DNA of 64,000 bases from Mucilaginibacter corticis (GTDB taxonomy: Bacteria; Bacteroidota; Bacteroidia; Sphingobacteriales; Sphingobacteriaceae), in contig NZ_VLPK01000001.1 in the NCBI RefSeq assembly GCF_007558865.1, positions 1,922,001 to 1,986,000 of the forward strand, given 5' to 3'. The position numbers were made by a program, and so were the translations under genes. The notes under the pieces were generated by a model, which saw only the letters and a list, made by a program, of their open reading frames with translations, ran no database searches and was not told the origin of the DNA. Positions 34,260 through 43,743 of the stretch are shown here, piece by piece (the first letter of the stretch is position 1; every line of letters starts with the position of its first letter).

Positions 34260-35369
34260 CTAAAAATCAATATTTTTGTGCCTGTACTCATGGCTATTTA
34301 GCATGATTTCAAACACACTTTTTAATTCGGTTTTAAATTGCTTTTTAATAGCATTTGTATTAATTAAAGGCTTTAATTTCTCTTGATAATCATCGATTAA
34401 AAATATCTCAAAATCGATTACTATTACGTCCTTGTTAATTTTCATTAAAGCCGAGTTTATTGCGGTTAAAAGATTCTTTTCACTTTTCTCAAATTTATAT
34501 TCTTTATAATATTCTTCGACCAGCTTTTCATTAGATAAGATCTCATCTATAAAAACAGTTGTTAGTTTGTTTAGTTGGGTAGAATTTAGCGTTAAATCGG
34601 TATTTTGGAATGAACAACCTGACATTAATTTATCAGTAAAAAATGTTACTAATATTTCCAACTGATTAGAAATCACTTTATCATAATCCGTAGGATTTTT
34701 AATTACAATTTTGCCTACAGCATTTACCATTTCATTCATGCTTGCTGTCAGACTTTTCAATTCAGAAACAGCATCTATAATAACTTTTTGATTTTCTACG
34801 ACTTTAAGTGATTCAAGATATAGATAAAACATTCCACTTATCTGTTCTTTTAAATAAGAAACTATATCATCTAACTTTTCGAATGTTTTTATTCCTTTGC
34901 TACTAAAGAATTCGATAAATCTAAATACATTAATACTGTCAACATGGAAAAACTTAAATTCAGAATCTTTTAAACGTTCATAGAAGCTTTTGTTTGCTTT
35001 GTAGGTTTGAAATTCAGCAAAAACATTTCTTTCGACAAAAATAAAAACCGGGATATTTTGTTTCAATGCTGTTTCATACTCTTTCCTTGTAATTGAGATG
35101 TACTCTTTGTCGTATATATTTTTCTCTTCGATAATATTTTGTTCGCTGATTGCAGATCCATATCTTCCGCCTACGACAAGCACCATCATTTGACATGTTT
35201 TCACTTCATTAAAGCAGGATGCATCAAGAGTTTTTCCTATTTCAAAAGTTACTTTGTTTGCTTCAAAAAGTATCGATTCAAAATTGATTGTTGAGAAAAA
35301 AGCATCCAAGCTTTCTCTCAAGAATTTTAAATCATAATAAGTTGAACTTATAAATACACGTGGTCTCAT
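34260..35369 (-). CDS. DUF4062-domain protein (TIR-like N-terminus)
   Basis: A 369-residue protein. Residues 1 to about 85 carry the DUF4062 signature RPRVFISSTYYDLKFLRE followed by MMVLVVGGRYG, a flavodoxin/TIR-related fold used as the N-terminal module of many predicted conflict and NTPase proteins. The region to about 150 has SITRKEYETALKQNIPVFIFV. The rest is helical with possible coiled coil (VVENQKVIIDAVSELKSLTA) and no recognised catalytic domain. Markedly AT-rich and inserted between maoC and a monooxygenase gene on the opposite strand; probably acquired. A role in phage defence is inference only. Confidence 0.85.
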   Translation of the reverse strand: MRPRVFISSTYYDLKFLRESLDAFFSTINFESILFEANKVTFEIGKTLDASCFNEVKTCQMMVLVVGGRYGSAISEQNIIEEKNIYDKEYISITRKEYETALKQNIPVFIFVERNVFAEFQTYKANKSFYERLKDSEFKFFHVDSINVFRFIEFFSSKGIKTFEKLDDIVSYLKEQISGMFYLYLESLKVVENQKVIIDAVSELKSLTASMNEMVNAVGKIVIKNPTDYDKVISNQLEILVTFFTDKLMSGCSFQNTDLTLNSTQLNKLTTVFIDEILSNEKLVEEYYKEYKFEKSEKNLLTAINSALMKINKDVIVIDFEIFLIDDYQEKLKPLINTNAIKKQFKTELKSVFEIMLNSHEYRHKNIDF

Positions 35370-35466
35370 TAGAATATTAGGTTTGATAAATTTAATAATA
35401 ATTATTCACTCTGTAACCCTAATGCCATAATAGCGGCAAATAGTATTTTGCTGATGCCGTCGTCCG

Positions 35467-35474
35467 TACTTTTG
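35467..35474 (+). promoter_or_regulatory. Promoter of the monooxygenase gene
   Basis: TACTTTTG fits TAnnTTTG, with a TTTG at 35447-35450 as the -33 element. The ATG follows 16 bp after it. Confidence 0.5.
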
Positions 35475-35490
35475 TGTTTCATCATCAGCT

Positions 35491-36501
35491 ATGGATACAA
35501 AGATCAAATTAAGCGTATTAGACCAATCACCCATCAGGAAAGGTGTTACAGCCGAGCAGGCTGTACAGGAAACCATCGCTTTAGCAAAATATACCGACCA
35601 GTTAGGCTTTACCCGTTTTTGGGTATCAGAACATCATAACACAGGCAGCCTGGCGGGTTCAACACCCGAGGTGCTGATTGCTTACCTGGCATCGCAAACA
35701 ACAAATATCCGCATTGGTTCGGGCGGTGTCATGATGCCTAACCACAGTACTTTAAAGGTTGCAGAAAATTTCAGGATGCTTGAAGCTTTGGCTCCGGGCC
35801 GGGTTGACCTGGGCATGGGCCGCGCGCCGGGTACCGACCGCATTACGGCTTCGATATTAAACCCGTCAAACCATTTTGCCGAGCAGGATTTCATGGAACA
35901 GCTGGCTGATCTGCGCAATTACTTTCATGATACGGCAGATCCGGGAACTATACAACAGAAGATCCGAGCCATCCCGCAGGTGCAAACCGTGCCGGCCATG
36001 TGGCTGCTCAGCTCAAGCGGGCAAAGCGGTTTGTTTGCCGCGCATTTTGGTATGGGCTTTTCGTTCGCGCATTTTATTAACCCTGTTGGCGGCGCGCAGG
36101 CGGTGCAGTTGTATAAAGATCGTTTTCAACCATCGCAAGACCTGGCACAGCCCGAGGCCAACATGGCCATATTTGTTTTCTGTTCTGAAGATGAAGAAAA
36201 GGTAATGCAGCACAAAGCTGTGATGGATCACCGTTTCATTCAGTTTGAAAAAGGCCTGGGCATACAACCCTATGTTTACGACGATATAAAGGATACCGAA
36301 TATACCCTGCAAGAGCAGGACCGCATGCGTTACAATCGCCAGCGTGTTGTGGCCGGTAACCCAACCATGGTAAAAAATCGCTTAAGCCAGCTGGCAGAAA
36401 GCTATGGTGTTGACGAGATCATAGCGGTAACAATTGCCGAAGATTTTGACGACAGGCTGCAATCCTATAAACTACTGGCAGATCTGTTTGAGCTGAAATA
36501 A
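35491..36501 (+). CDS. LLM-class flavin-dependent oxidoreductase
   Basis: A 336-residue bacterial-luciferase-like protein. Family features: LSVLDQSPIRKG, FTRFWVSEHHNTGSLAGSTPEVLIAYLA in overlapping form, IRIGSGGVMMPNHSTLKVAE, GRVDLGMGRAPGTD, and GNPTMVKNRLSQLAESYGVDEII. These enzymes use FMNH2 or F420 to oxygenate small molecules. The start motif and length fit the MsnO8/YhbW-like branch of unknown substrate. It stands alone; the DUF4062 gene is divergent upstream. Confidence 0.92.
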   Translation: MDTKIKLSVLDQSPIRKGVTAEQAVQETIALAKYTDQLGFTRFWVSEHHNTGSLAGSTPEVLIAYLASQTTNIRIGSGGVMMPNHSTLKVAENFRMLEALAPGRVDLGMGRAPGTDRITASILNPSNHFAEQDFMEQLADLRNYFHDTADPGTIQQKIRAIPQVQTVPAMWLLSSSGQSGLFAAHFGMGFSFAHFINPVGGAQAVQLYKDRFQPSQDLAQPEANMAIFVFCSEDEEKVMQHKAVMDHRFIQFEKGLGIQPYVYDDIKDTEYTLQEQDRMRYNRQRVVAGNPTMVKNRLSQLAESYGVDEIIAVTIAEDFDDRLQSYKLLADLFELK

Positions 36502-36504
36502 AAA

Positions 36505-36537
36505 AAGCCGTTCAGGGTTTAGGTGGCTGAACGGCTT
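36505..36537 (-). terminator. Terminator of the NHL lipoprotein gene
   Basis: AAGCCGTTCA and TGAACGGCTT form the stem. The T run lies on the minus-strand side, so it mainly serves the gene ending at 36566; the monooxygenase stop overlaps its edge. Confidence 0.8.
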
Positions 36538-36565
36538 GGCACTATGTACAAGATTTAGGTTGTTG

Positions 36566-37864
36566 TTACTTGAATGTTATTTTGCTGATAATATTTGCGC
36601 CTGTATTTGCGATGTATAAATTCCCCTGCTTGTCAAACACCATCCCGTCAGGCGCGTTTACAGACGCAGTAGCTATCGGGCCATTAACTACCCCGGTTAA
36701 TGAATTACCTTTTATAAGGGTTGATACCACACCAAGCTTATTGATCATGCGGATGGCAAAGTAAGGTTTTGTCTTATCGCCATCGGCTACCAGGATGTTG
36801 CCGTTCGGGTCAATAGCTAAATTTATCGGGTCTGAAAATTGCGCGCTTGCGCCCGGCCCGTCTGCAAAACCGGCACTGCCGCTGCCCGCTACTGTGGTTA
36901 CAGTACCATCGGTCGCTATTTTGCGTACGTTTAAATAGGTGCGGTCGCTTACATACACGTTGCCATCTCCATCAACAGCAATGCCTGATAAGTTGCCAAA
37001 CTGTGCTGCCGCGCCCTTGCCGTCGACGTAACCGGCCGCTTTATTCCCTGCCAGGGTAATTACCTGCCCGGTTTTTATTTGACGAACGCGATAGGTATCG
37101 GTAGTATATAAGTTGCCCGCAGGGTCAATAGCCAGGCCTGTAGGGTTTGAAAACCTGACTTCGGCGCCAAAGCCATCCTTGTAATCTTGTACGCCTGTTC
37201 CGCTATAGGGCAATAAACCTAATGTTGAATTTATCCTGTAAATATAATAGCTATCACGGTCTGCCACGTAAACATCGCCCAGGTTGGAGTTTGTTGCTAT
37301 ACCCCAAAGGGATTTAAAGCCACTGTTTGCGCCGGCAAACACTTTTAATTGCCCGGCCAGCGATACTTCAAGTATCGAATTGCTATTTTCCCCGTACAGG
37401 TTTCCTGTACCGTCAAAAGCGATGTGCTCAACATAATTGGTGCCCAGGTTATAAAAAGTAGTTACAGTACCATCAAGTACTTTAAAGTCTGTAGTTGAAG
37501 TTAAAGTTGTGCCACCTGTTTTAAGTACTATTTTACCTGTTGTGGCATTGGTAGGGATAGTTATTACAATTTGGGTTGCGCTTACAGAATTTACTGTCGC
37601 GGCCACCCCGTTAATGGTAACCGTGTTATTGGCCAATGTTTGATCAAACTCATTCCCCACAATGGTTAACACTGTATTGGGTAGACCACTGCCCGGTTTA
37701 AAGCCGCTTAGGATAGGAATTGCAGTGCCCTGTGGCACCGGTGTGCCGGTACCATAACCCCCATTAGGCTTAAAGCTCCTGGGTTTATTGCAGGCACTTA
37801 AAATTACCATTGACGCTATTAATGAATAGCCAACGGCAAAACAATATAATCGTAAAACTCTCAT
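36566..37864 (-). CDS. Lipoprotein with IPT/TIG domain and NHL repeats
   Basis: A 432-residue surface or periplasmic lipoprotein. The signal peptide ends in the lipobox LSAC with lipid-bearing Cys25. An IPT/TIG immunoglobulin-like domain (about 48-130: GFKPGSGLPNTVLTIVGNEF) precedes a beta-propeller of NHL repeats with recurring units such as NPTGLAIDPAGNLYTTD, NLSGIAVDGDGNVYVSD and DPINLAIDPNGNILVAD. Such proteins are numerous in Bacteroidetes and are thought to bind carbohydrate or protein; no enzyme motif is seen. It is flanked by its own terminator and reads as a single gene. Confidence 0.9.
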   Translation of the reverse strand: MRVLRLYCFAVGYSLIASMVILSACNKPRSFKPNGGYGTGTPVPQGTAIPILSGFKPGSGLPNTVLTIVGNEFDQTLANNTVTINGVAATVNSVSATQIVITIPTNATTGKIVLKTGGTTLTSTTDFKVLDGTVTTFYNLGTNYVEHIAFDGTGNLYGENSNSILEVSLAGQLKVFAGANSGFKSLWGIATNSNLGDVYVADRDSYYIYRINSTLGLLPYSGTGVQDYKDGFGAEVRFSNPTGLAIDPAGNLYTTDTYRVRQIKTGQVITLAGNKAAGYVDGKGAAAQFGNLSGIAVDGDGNVYVSDRTYLNVRKIATDGTVTTVAGSGSAGFADGPGASAQFSDPINLAIDPNGNILVADGDKTKPYFAIRMINKLGVVSTLIKGNSLTGVVNGPIATASVNAPDGMVFDKQGNLYIANTGANIISKITFK

Positions 37865-38077
37865 CTCTATGGCTATTTAGGTTAGCGGTTTAGGTAGTAT
37901 AAATTTAATCAATTAAAAAAGTAATTATCATCATGTAATTAAAATTTATGACTTATAAGTCAGTAAAAGTAACTCAAAAGTTAATTTTTTTACTGATAAT
38001 ATGCTTATTGGGGTGTTGCAGAGGTGGTATCATATTAATTTAATAATTAGTTTATTAGCTCATGAAAACTTAAATCG

Positions 38078-38085
38078 TATCTTTG
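38078..38085 (+). promoter_or_regulatory. -7 element of the desaturase gene
   Basis: TATCTTTG fits TAnnTTTG, 35 bp before the GTG start. Confidence 0.45.
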
Positions 38086-38120
38086 ACGTTAATTATAAAT
38101 CATCAAATACATATTAATTC

Positions 38121-38858
38121 GTGATCATATTAATATTCTTCCTGGCGCATTGGTTCTTATCATTGTTTTTCCAAACATTCTTTTTGCACAGGTACGCTTC
38201 ACATAAAATGTTTACCACCCATAAAGTAAATGAGCGCATTTTTCATATGCTTACGTTTATTTGCCAGGGCTCATCGTACTTAAATCCGCGCGCGTATGCT
38301 ATTATGCACCGCGAGCACCATGCTTATAGCGATACCGAGAAAGACCCGCATTCGCCATACTTTTTCAGGGACGTTTTCCAAATGATGTGGCGCACCGCGC
38401 AGAGCTATAAATTATATGAGAAACGCTTAAAAGAACCCGATGCAAAATTTGCAGGTAATTACCCGGAGTGGCGCCTGCTTGATTTCTGGGGGTCAACCTA
38501 TGTATCACGCATATTATTTGGGATAGGCTACATAGCCTTTTATATAGCCTTTGCAACACACTGGTGGATGTTTTTATTATTGCCTATCCATTTTATGATG
38601 GGGCCTATTCATGGTGCTATTGTTAACTGGTGCGGCCATAAATATGGTTATGCTAATTTTGACAATGGCGATAAATCAAAAAACTCTATCCCATTGGATT
38701 TTTTAATGCTTGGCGAATTGTTCCAGAACAACCACCACAAGCGTCCTAATAATTCAAACTTCGCAGCCAAATGGTTCGAGTTTGACCCTGTTTACCCGGT
38801 AATGAAAGTAATGCACTGGGTCAGGATCATTAAATTACGTAAACCACTTGCGGGATAA
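38121..38858 (+). CDS. Acyl-CoA/fatty-acid desaturase
   Basis: A 245-residue membrane di-iron desaturase. Three His boxes are present: HRYASH (about 23-28), HREHH (about 64-68) and NNHHKRPN (about 211), plus HGAIVNWCGHKYG. Four hydrophobic segments anchor it. Enzymes of this type introduce a delta-9-like double bond in acyl chains and help control membrane fluidity. At 245 residues it is short because the N-terminus begins right before the first helix. The start is GTG; no ATG lies before the first His box. A palindromic word repeat follows before the aminotransferase gene. Confidence 0.9.
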   Translation: MIILIFFLAHWFLSLFFQTFFLHRYASHKMFTTHKVNERIFHMLTFICQGSSYLNPRAYAIMHREHHAYSDTEKDPHSPYFFRDVFQMMWRTAQSYKLYEKRLKEPDAKFAGNYPEWRLLDFWGSTYVSRILFGIGYIAFYIAFATHWWMFLLLPIHFMMGPIHGAIVNWCGHKYGYANFDNGDKSKNSIPLDFLMLGELFQNNHHKRPNNSNFAAKWFEFDPVYPVMKVMHWVRIIKLRKPLAG

Positions 38859-38865
38859 TTAATAA

Positions 38866-38966
38866 TAAGGTAAAAGGCGAAAGGTTAAGGGTAAAAGGTT
38901 TAGTATAACTTTTTAGCTTTAACCTTTTTCAGTAAACAAAAACCTTTTACCTTTACCCTTTTACCT
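38866..38966. repeat. AAGGTAAAAGG/CCTTTTACCTT inverted word repeat
   Basis: Left part (38866-38901) of AAAGG/GGTAAAAGG words; right part (about 38938-38966) of CCTTTTACC words; an imperfect hairpin filling the gap before the aminotransferase gene. Confidence 0.7.
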
Positions 38967-38980
38967 CTACATCCTCTAAA

Positions 38981-40237
38981 ATGAAAGTATCTGCATTAGC
39001 CGAAAATCTACGCGGCTCTGAAATCATCAAAATAGCCGGAGAAATAAATGAACTGAAACGCCAGGGCCAGAATATTGCTAACCTGACCATCGGTGATTAT
39101 GACTCGAACATATACCCGATACCTGCCGAACTAAAGCAGGGCATTGTTGATGCTTATGCCGATAACCAAACCAATTATCCGCCTGCAGACGGTGTGCTGC
39201 TGCTGCGCGAGAGTGTTTCGGTGTTTTTGAATAAACGCTTAGGATTAGACTATAAGCCTAACCAGATCTTAATTTCGGGCGGGTCAAGGCCGTTGATCTA
39301 TTCAACCTACCTGGCCGTTGTTGACGAAGGCGATAAGGTTGTTTTCCCGGCCCCGTCATGGAACAATAACCATTACTGCGACTTGTTAAAAGCCGAAGGG
39401 GTAATGGTACAAACCAAGCCTGAAAATAATTTTATGCCTACGGCAGATGAATTGCGCCCGCATATAAAAGGGGCTGCTTTATTGGCATTATGCTCGCCGC
39501 TTAACCCAACCGGTACTATGTTCCATAAAAAGGACCTGGAAGAGATTTGCGATATGGTAATTGCCGAAAACAAAACCCGTATCGCCGACCAAAAACCGCT
39601 TTACTTTTTGTACGACCAGATCTACTCGCAATTAACATTTGGCGACAACCAGCACTTTGACCCGGTTACCCTACGCCCCGAGTTGAAGGATTACGTGATA
39701 TTTATTGACGGCGCATCAAAATGCTTCGCTGCTACCGGTGTACGTGTGGGCTGGGGCTTTGGCCCTGCGGGTGTTATTGATAACATGAAAGCTATAGTTG
39801 GCCACATGGGCGCATGGTCGCCAAAGGCCGAGCAGGTTGCCATGGCAAAATACATTGTAGAAGATGACAAGGTTAACGGTTATTTGGATACCTTAAAGTC
39901 GCGCGTACAGGCCAGCCTTAACGCGCTGCACAATGGTTTCCAGGAGCTTAAAGCTGATGGATTCAATGTTGACTCGATAGCGCCAATGGGAGCCATCTAC
40001 CTGACTTTAAAAATTGATTACAGCAGCAAAACAACCCCTGACGGTACTGTGCTAAAAGATTCGGCTGACATTAACTTTTATCTGATCAAAGAAGCTAAAA
40101 TAGCATTTGTGCCTTTCTCTGCCTTCGGTACAGACGATAGCGTAAACTGGTTCAGGGCATCTGTTGGCGCTTGTACGTTAGAAGACATCGAGCAGGCTAT
40201 CCCAAGGATCAGGGTAGCGTTGTCAAAACTGGTTTAA
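38981..40237 (+). CDS. PLP-dependent class I/II aminotransferase
   Basis: A 418-residue fold-type I enzyme of the aspartate-aminotransferase group. Seen: TIGDYDSNIYPIPAELKQGI, the substrate-loop NYPPADGVLLLRES, SGGSRPLIYST, ALCSPLNPTGTMF, and the PLP-lysine motif DGASKCFAATGVRVGWGFGP. The C-terminal Arg that binds the alpha-carboxylate is probably in WFRASVGAC. The exact amino acid partner cannot be fixed from motifs alone. Single gene with a strong terminator downstream. Confidence 0.9.
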   Translation: MKVSALAENLRGSEIIKIAGEINELKRQGQNIANLTIGDYDSNIYPIPAELKQGIVDAYADNQTNYPPADGVLLLRESVSVFLNKRLGLDYKPNQILISGGSRPLIYSTYLAVVDEGDKVVFPAPSWNNNHYCDLLKAEGVMVQTKPENNFMPTADELRPHIKGAALLALCSPLNPTGTMFHKKDLEEICDMVIAENKTRIADQKPLYFLYDQIYSQLTFGDNQHFDPVTLRPELKDYVIFIDGASKCFAATGVRVGWGFGPAGVIDNMKAIVGHMGAWSPKAEQVAMAKYIVEDDKVNGYLDTLKSRVQASLNALHNGFQELKADGFNVDSIAPMGAIYLTLKIDYSSKTTPDGTVLKDSADINFYLIKEAKIAFVPFSAFGTDDSVNWFRASVGACTLEDIEQAIPRIRVALSKLV

Positions 40238-40260
40238 TATTCTTTTAGATAATATTTGAG

Positions 40261-40309
40261 GCGGGTTATATGCAGCTTAATTGGCTGCGTATAACTCGCT
40301 TATTTTTTT
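40261..40309 (+). terminator. Terminator of the aminotransferase gene
   Basis: GCGGGTTATATGCAGC pairs with GCTGCGTATAACTCGC around a short loop, followed by TTATTTTTTT. Confidence 0.88.
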
Positions 40310-40335
40310 AGTACTACTTAGAAAAAGATTGCAAA

Positions 40336-40374
40336 CAAAAAAACGCCATCATGATCAAAATCACAATGGCGCTC
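40336..40374 (-). terminator. Terminator of dnaA
   Basis: Read on the minus strand, CGCCATTGTGAT...ATCATGATGGCG forms a stem followed by seven T, 27 bp past the dnaA stop. Confidence 0.75.
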
Positions 40375-40400
40375 ATTAAATTATTTACAGGGATGTATCT

Positions 40401-41828
40401 TTAAGACATCTTTAGCTTTTTCTGGATATCAGCTACGTAGCCTTTAAATTTCTTATCGGTATCAATCAGATCCTCCACAGTTTGGCAGGCGTAGATAACT
40501 GTCGAGTGGTCGCGGCCGCCAAAAAAGTGGCCGATAGATTTAAGCGAGCTTTTGGTATGCGCCTTTGCCAGGTACATTGAGATCTGGCGGGCCTGTACAA
40601 TTTCGCGTTTGCGGGTTTGTGATTTTACCATATCAATAGGCACTTCAAAATACTCGCAAACCAGGTTTTGGATATACTCCATTGAAATTTCTTTCGAAGA
40701 ATTTTTTACAAAGTTCTTCAGCATTTGCTTGGCCAGGTTCAGGTCAATTTCCTTGCGGTTAAGGGTTGATTGCGCCAGTAATGATACCATTGCACCCTCA
40801 AGTTCACGCACGTTATTATCAATGTTGTGCGCTACATATTCAATCACGTCATCGCCCAGCTCAATACCGTCCTGGTAAGTTTTATTTTTCAGGATAGCCA
40901 TGCGGGTTTCCAGGTCAGGGATCTGCAGATCGGCGCTCAGGCCCCACTTAAATCTCGACAATAAACGTTCTTCTAAACCGGCAAGGTCTTTAGGCGCTTT
41001 GTCAGAAGTAATGATCAGTTGCTTGCCTGACTGGTGCAGGTGATTGAAAATATGGAAAAAGAAATCCTGTGTTTTTTCTTTACCTGCAAAGTTGTGCACA
41101 TCATCCATGATCAGCACATCAATAGCCTGGTAAAAGTTTACAAAATCGTTAATGTTATTATGCTTTAAGGCATCAACAAATTGCTGGGTAAATTTTTCGC
41201 ATGATACATAAAGTACCAGCTTATCAGGTAATGAACGTTTAATTTCATTACCAATGGCTTGCGCCAGGTGGGTTTTACCTAAACCTACACCGCCATATAT
41301 CATTAAAGGATTAAATGAGGTACCACCGGGTTTAGCGGCAACGGCGTATCCGGCCGAGCGGGCTAAACGGTTGCAGTCGCCCTCAACAAAATTCTCAAAA
41401 GTATACTGACGGTTTAATTGCGGGTCTACATTCAGTTTTTTAAGCCCCGGTATTACAAAGGGGTTCTTAATATCCTTATTTATAGAAATAGGGATAGGCA
41501 TAGACTGATTTTTTGACTCCGCGCCGTTTCCGTTTGAAGGCATATTTGTAGTATATGGTTTACTTGCAGACGATTGTTCTACAACTATGTTGTATTCTAA
41601 ACGTCCGTCATCGCCCAATTGTTTCTTAATTGTTTTACGCAATAGCTGTACATAATGTTCTTCAAGCCATTCGTAAAAGAATAAACTGGGTACTTGTATC
41701 GTAAGGACACTGCCTTCCATACGTAATGCTTTAATTGGCTCGAACCAGGTTTTAAAGCTTTGCGCAGGTATGTTGTCTTTTATGATTTGAAGGCAGCTAT
41801 TCCAGACGTTAGTACAAGTTTTTTCCAT
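40401..41828 (-). CDS. dnaA: Chromosomal replication initiator DnaA
   Basis: A 475-residue AAA+ initiator that binds DnaA boxes and melts oriC. Domain I (1 to about 85, WNSCLQIIKDNIPAQSFKTWFEPI), a linker to about 140, the AAA+ domain with NPLMIYGGVGLGKTHLAQAIG (Walker A), VLIMDDVHNF (Walker B) and SRFKWGLSADLQIPD, then domain IV with the signature GGRDHSTVIYACQTVEDL. The frame opens at 41870, but the ATG at 41828 (MEKTCTNVW) matches the family start. No clear DnaA-box cluster is visible upstream, so oriC is probably elsewhere. Confidence 0.96.
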   Translation of the reverse strand: MEKTCTNVWNSCLQIIKDNIPAQSFKTWFEPIKALRMEGSVLTIQVPSLFFYEWLEEHYVQLLRKTIKKQLGDDGRLEYNIVVEQSSASKPYTTNMPSNGNGAESKNQSMPIPISINKDIKNPFVIPGLKKLNVDPQLNRQYTFENFVEGDCNRLARSAGYAVAAKPGGTSFNPLMIYGGVGLGKTHLAQAIGNEIKRSLPDKLVLYVSCEKFTQQFVDALKHNNINDFVNFYQAIDVLIMDDVHNFAGKEKTQDFFFHIFNHLHQSGKQLIITSDKAPKDLAGLEERLLSRFKWGLSADLQIPDLETRMAILKNKTYQDGIELGDDVIEYVAHNIDNNVRELEGAMVSLLAQSTLNRKEIDLNLAKQMLKNFVKNSSKEISMEYIQNLVCEYFEVPIDMVKSQTRKREIVQARQISMYLAKAHTKSSLKSIGHFFGGRDHSTVIYACQTVEDLIDTDKKFKGYVADIQKKLKMS

Positions 41829-42191
41829 ATTGTATTTAATAAAAGATTGATTTCCAACCCCCAGCGACACTTTCTTTGGGATTGCTACGGAACATCGAAT
41901 ATTCAGAAAAAAAGCGAATTAAAAAACTCTTTTTTCACTTTTTGCAAAAATAAATTTCAAAAAAAGTGCTTAAAAAGTTACATGATTTTAATATTAAAAG
42001 TTATATTTCGCATGACCGAAACCTGTTATAACACCATTAATAATAAACATTGCGTTTCCTGCCCGTTTAGCCACATTATTATAATTTATGTTCTTTTTAA
42101 AGGGGATAATTGAATAAAAAAAATCGACGACGGCGGGGCTTTTTTCTGACGATGCTATCTTTTAGATAGTTCTATGTTATTCCGTAAAGCT
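41829..42191. other. AT-rich gap upstream of dnaA
   Basis: 363 bp, strongly A/T-rich with A-tracts; probably holds the dnaA promoter. I found no TTATCCACA-type cluster and no gene. A small hairpin (CTATC-TTTTA-GATAG, about 42154-42168) lies near the end of the mutase gene. Confidence 0.5.
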
Positions 42192-43739
42192 CTAATATTC
42201 TCCAAAAACACTGCGAAGTGTATCGGCTATCTCGCCGAGGGTGGCGTAGTTGTCAACAGCCGTCAAAATGTAAGGCATCAGGTTATCTGTACCTGCCGCG
42301 GCTGCCTTTAACTGTTGCAGGTTATTTGCTACCGCGGCGTTGTCACGGCTTGCTTTCAGCGCAGCTATTTTTTGTATCTGATGGGTACGGATAGCATCAT
42401 CAACCCTGAATATATTGGTCAGCGGTGCTTCGGGTTGTACAAATTTATTTACGCCTACAATTATCTTTTCGCCGCTTTCAACTTCAGTTTGGTATTGGTA
42501 GGCAGAGCTTGCAATTTCCTGCTGGATGTAATCCTGCTCAATGGCTTTTACCGAGCCGCCCATGGCGTCTATCTTATTTATATAGTGTAGTGCCGCTGCT
42601 TCCAGTTCGTCCGTCAGCGCTTCAATAAAGTACGAGCCCGCTAATGGGTCAACCGTGTCGGTGACGCCACTTTCAAACGCTATGATCTGCTGGGTGCGCA
42701 GGGCAATCTGTGCAGCGGCCTCAGTAGGCAGCGACAAGGCCTCGTCGTAACCATTGGTATGTAATGACTGCGTACCACCCAATACAGCAGCCATAGCCTG
42801 GGTTGTGGTGCGCACAATATTATTCATGGGTTGCTGGGCGGTAAGTGTTGAGCCACCGGTTTGGGTGTGGAACCGTAGTTTCTGCGCACCTGCATCCGTC
42901 GCGCCCAGCTCTTTGGTGATATGTGCCCACATCCGCCTTGCAGCCCTAAATTTGGCAATCTCCTCAAAAAAATTACTGTGACAATTAAAAAAGAAGGATA
43001 GCCGTTTTGCAAAAACATTAATGTCTAATCCTTTGCTTAAGGCTGCTTTTAAATAGGCTTTGCCATTGGCTAAGGTAAAAGCCAGTTCCTGTACCGCTGT
43101 AGATCCCGCTTCGCGGATATGATAGCCAGATATGGATATGGTGTTCCATTTTGGTACTTCCTTACTGCAATATTCAAACACGTCGGTTATCAGTCGCATG
43201 GAAGGTGCGGGCGGATAGATATAGGTACCCCGCGCGGCATACTCCTTTAATATATCATTCTGTACTGTGCCCGAGAGTTGGTGCAGATCGGCTCCCTGTT
43301 TTTTTGCTAACGCGATATACATGGCCAGCAAAATTGGCGCGGTGGCATTAATGGTCATGGAGGTGGTGATATCCTTTAATTTGATACCATCAAACAGCAA
43401 CTCGATATCTTTTAATGAATCAATGGCTACACCTACTTTGCCTACTTCGCCTTCGGCCAGTTCATGGTCGCTGTCATAACCTATCTGTGTCGGCAGGTCA
43501 AAAGCTACCGACAGGCCCATAGTGCCCTGGCTTAATAAATAATGGTAACGCTTGTTTGATTCTTCGGCGGTAGAAAAACCGGCGTACTGGCGCATGGTCC
43601 AGGGTTTGCCCCGGTACATATCTTTCTGAATGCCGCGGGTAAAAGGGTATTCACCGGGCAATTCGGTCATGTTTGAAGGTTCAGTATAAACCTCCCTGAT
43701 CTCGATCCCCGATGTAGTAACGCGCTTTTTATCCGGCAT
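42192..43739 (-). CDS. Methylmalonyl-CoA mutase catalytic chain, without B12-binding domain
   Basis: A 515-residue (beta/alpha)8-barrel mutase subunit. Motifs: [28 protein letters not shown] with Tyr52 (the substrate-contact Tyr of methylmalonyl-CoA mutases), [14 protein letters not shown] with the Tyr-His pair, [23 protein letters not shown] in overlapping form, [11 protein letters not shown] and DPLAGSYF. The usual C-terminal cobalamin domain (DxHxxG, absent) must be supplied by a separate small subunit not found here. The Tyr favours methylmalonyl-CoA over isobutyryl-CoA. It follows a small membrane-anchored protein by 4 bp. Confidence 0.9.
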   Translation of the reverse strand: MPDKKRVTTSGIEIREVYTEPSNMTELPGEYPFTRGIQKDMYRGKPWTMRQYAGFSTAEESNKRYHYLLSQGTMGLSVAFDLPTQIGYDSDHELAEGEVGKVGVAIDSLKDIELLFDGIKLKDITTSMTINATAPILLAMYIALAKKQGADLHQLSGTVQNDILKEYAARGTYIYPPAPSMRLITDVFEYCSKEVPKWNTISISGYHIREAGSTAVQELAFTLANGKAYLKAALSKGLDINVFAKRLSFFFNCHSNFFEEIAKFRAARRMWAHITKELGATDAGAQKLRFHTQTGGSTLTAQQPMNNIVRTTTQAMAAVLGGTQSLHTNGYDEALSLPTEAAAQIALRTQQIIAFESGVTDTVDPLAGSYFIEALTDELEAAALHYINKIDAMGGSVKAIEQDYIQQEIASSAYQYQTEVESGEKIIVGVNKFVQPEAPLTNIFRVDDAIRTHQIQKIAALKASRDNAAVANNLQQLKAAAAGTDNLMPYILTAVDNYATLGEIADTLRSVFGEY

Positions 43740-43743
43740 AGTA

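Noticed and set aside
41760..42113. 117-codon plus-strand frame over the dnaA start
   Set aside because: Starts antisense inside dnaA; composition is low-complexity and no family resemblance is seen.
41829..42191. Possible oriC next to dnaA
   Set aside because: AT-rich, but I found no cluster of TTATCCACA-like boxes on either strand. In Bacteroidetes the origin is often not beside dnaA.
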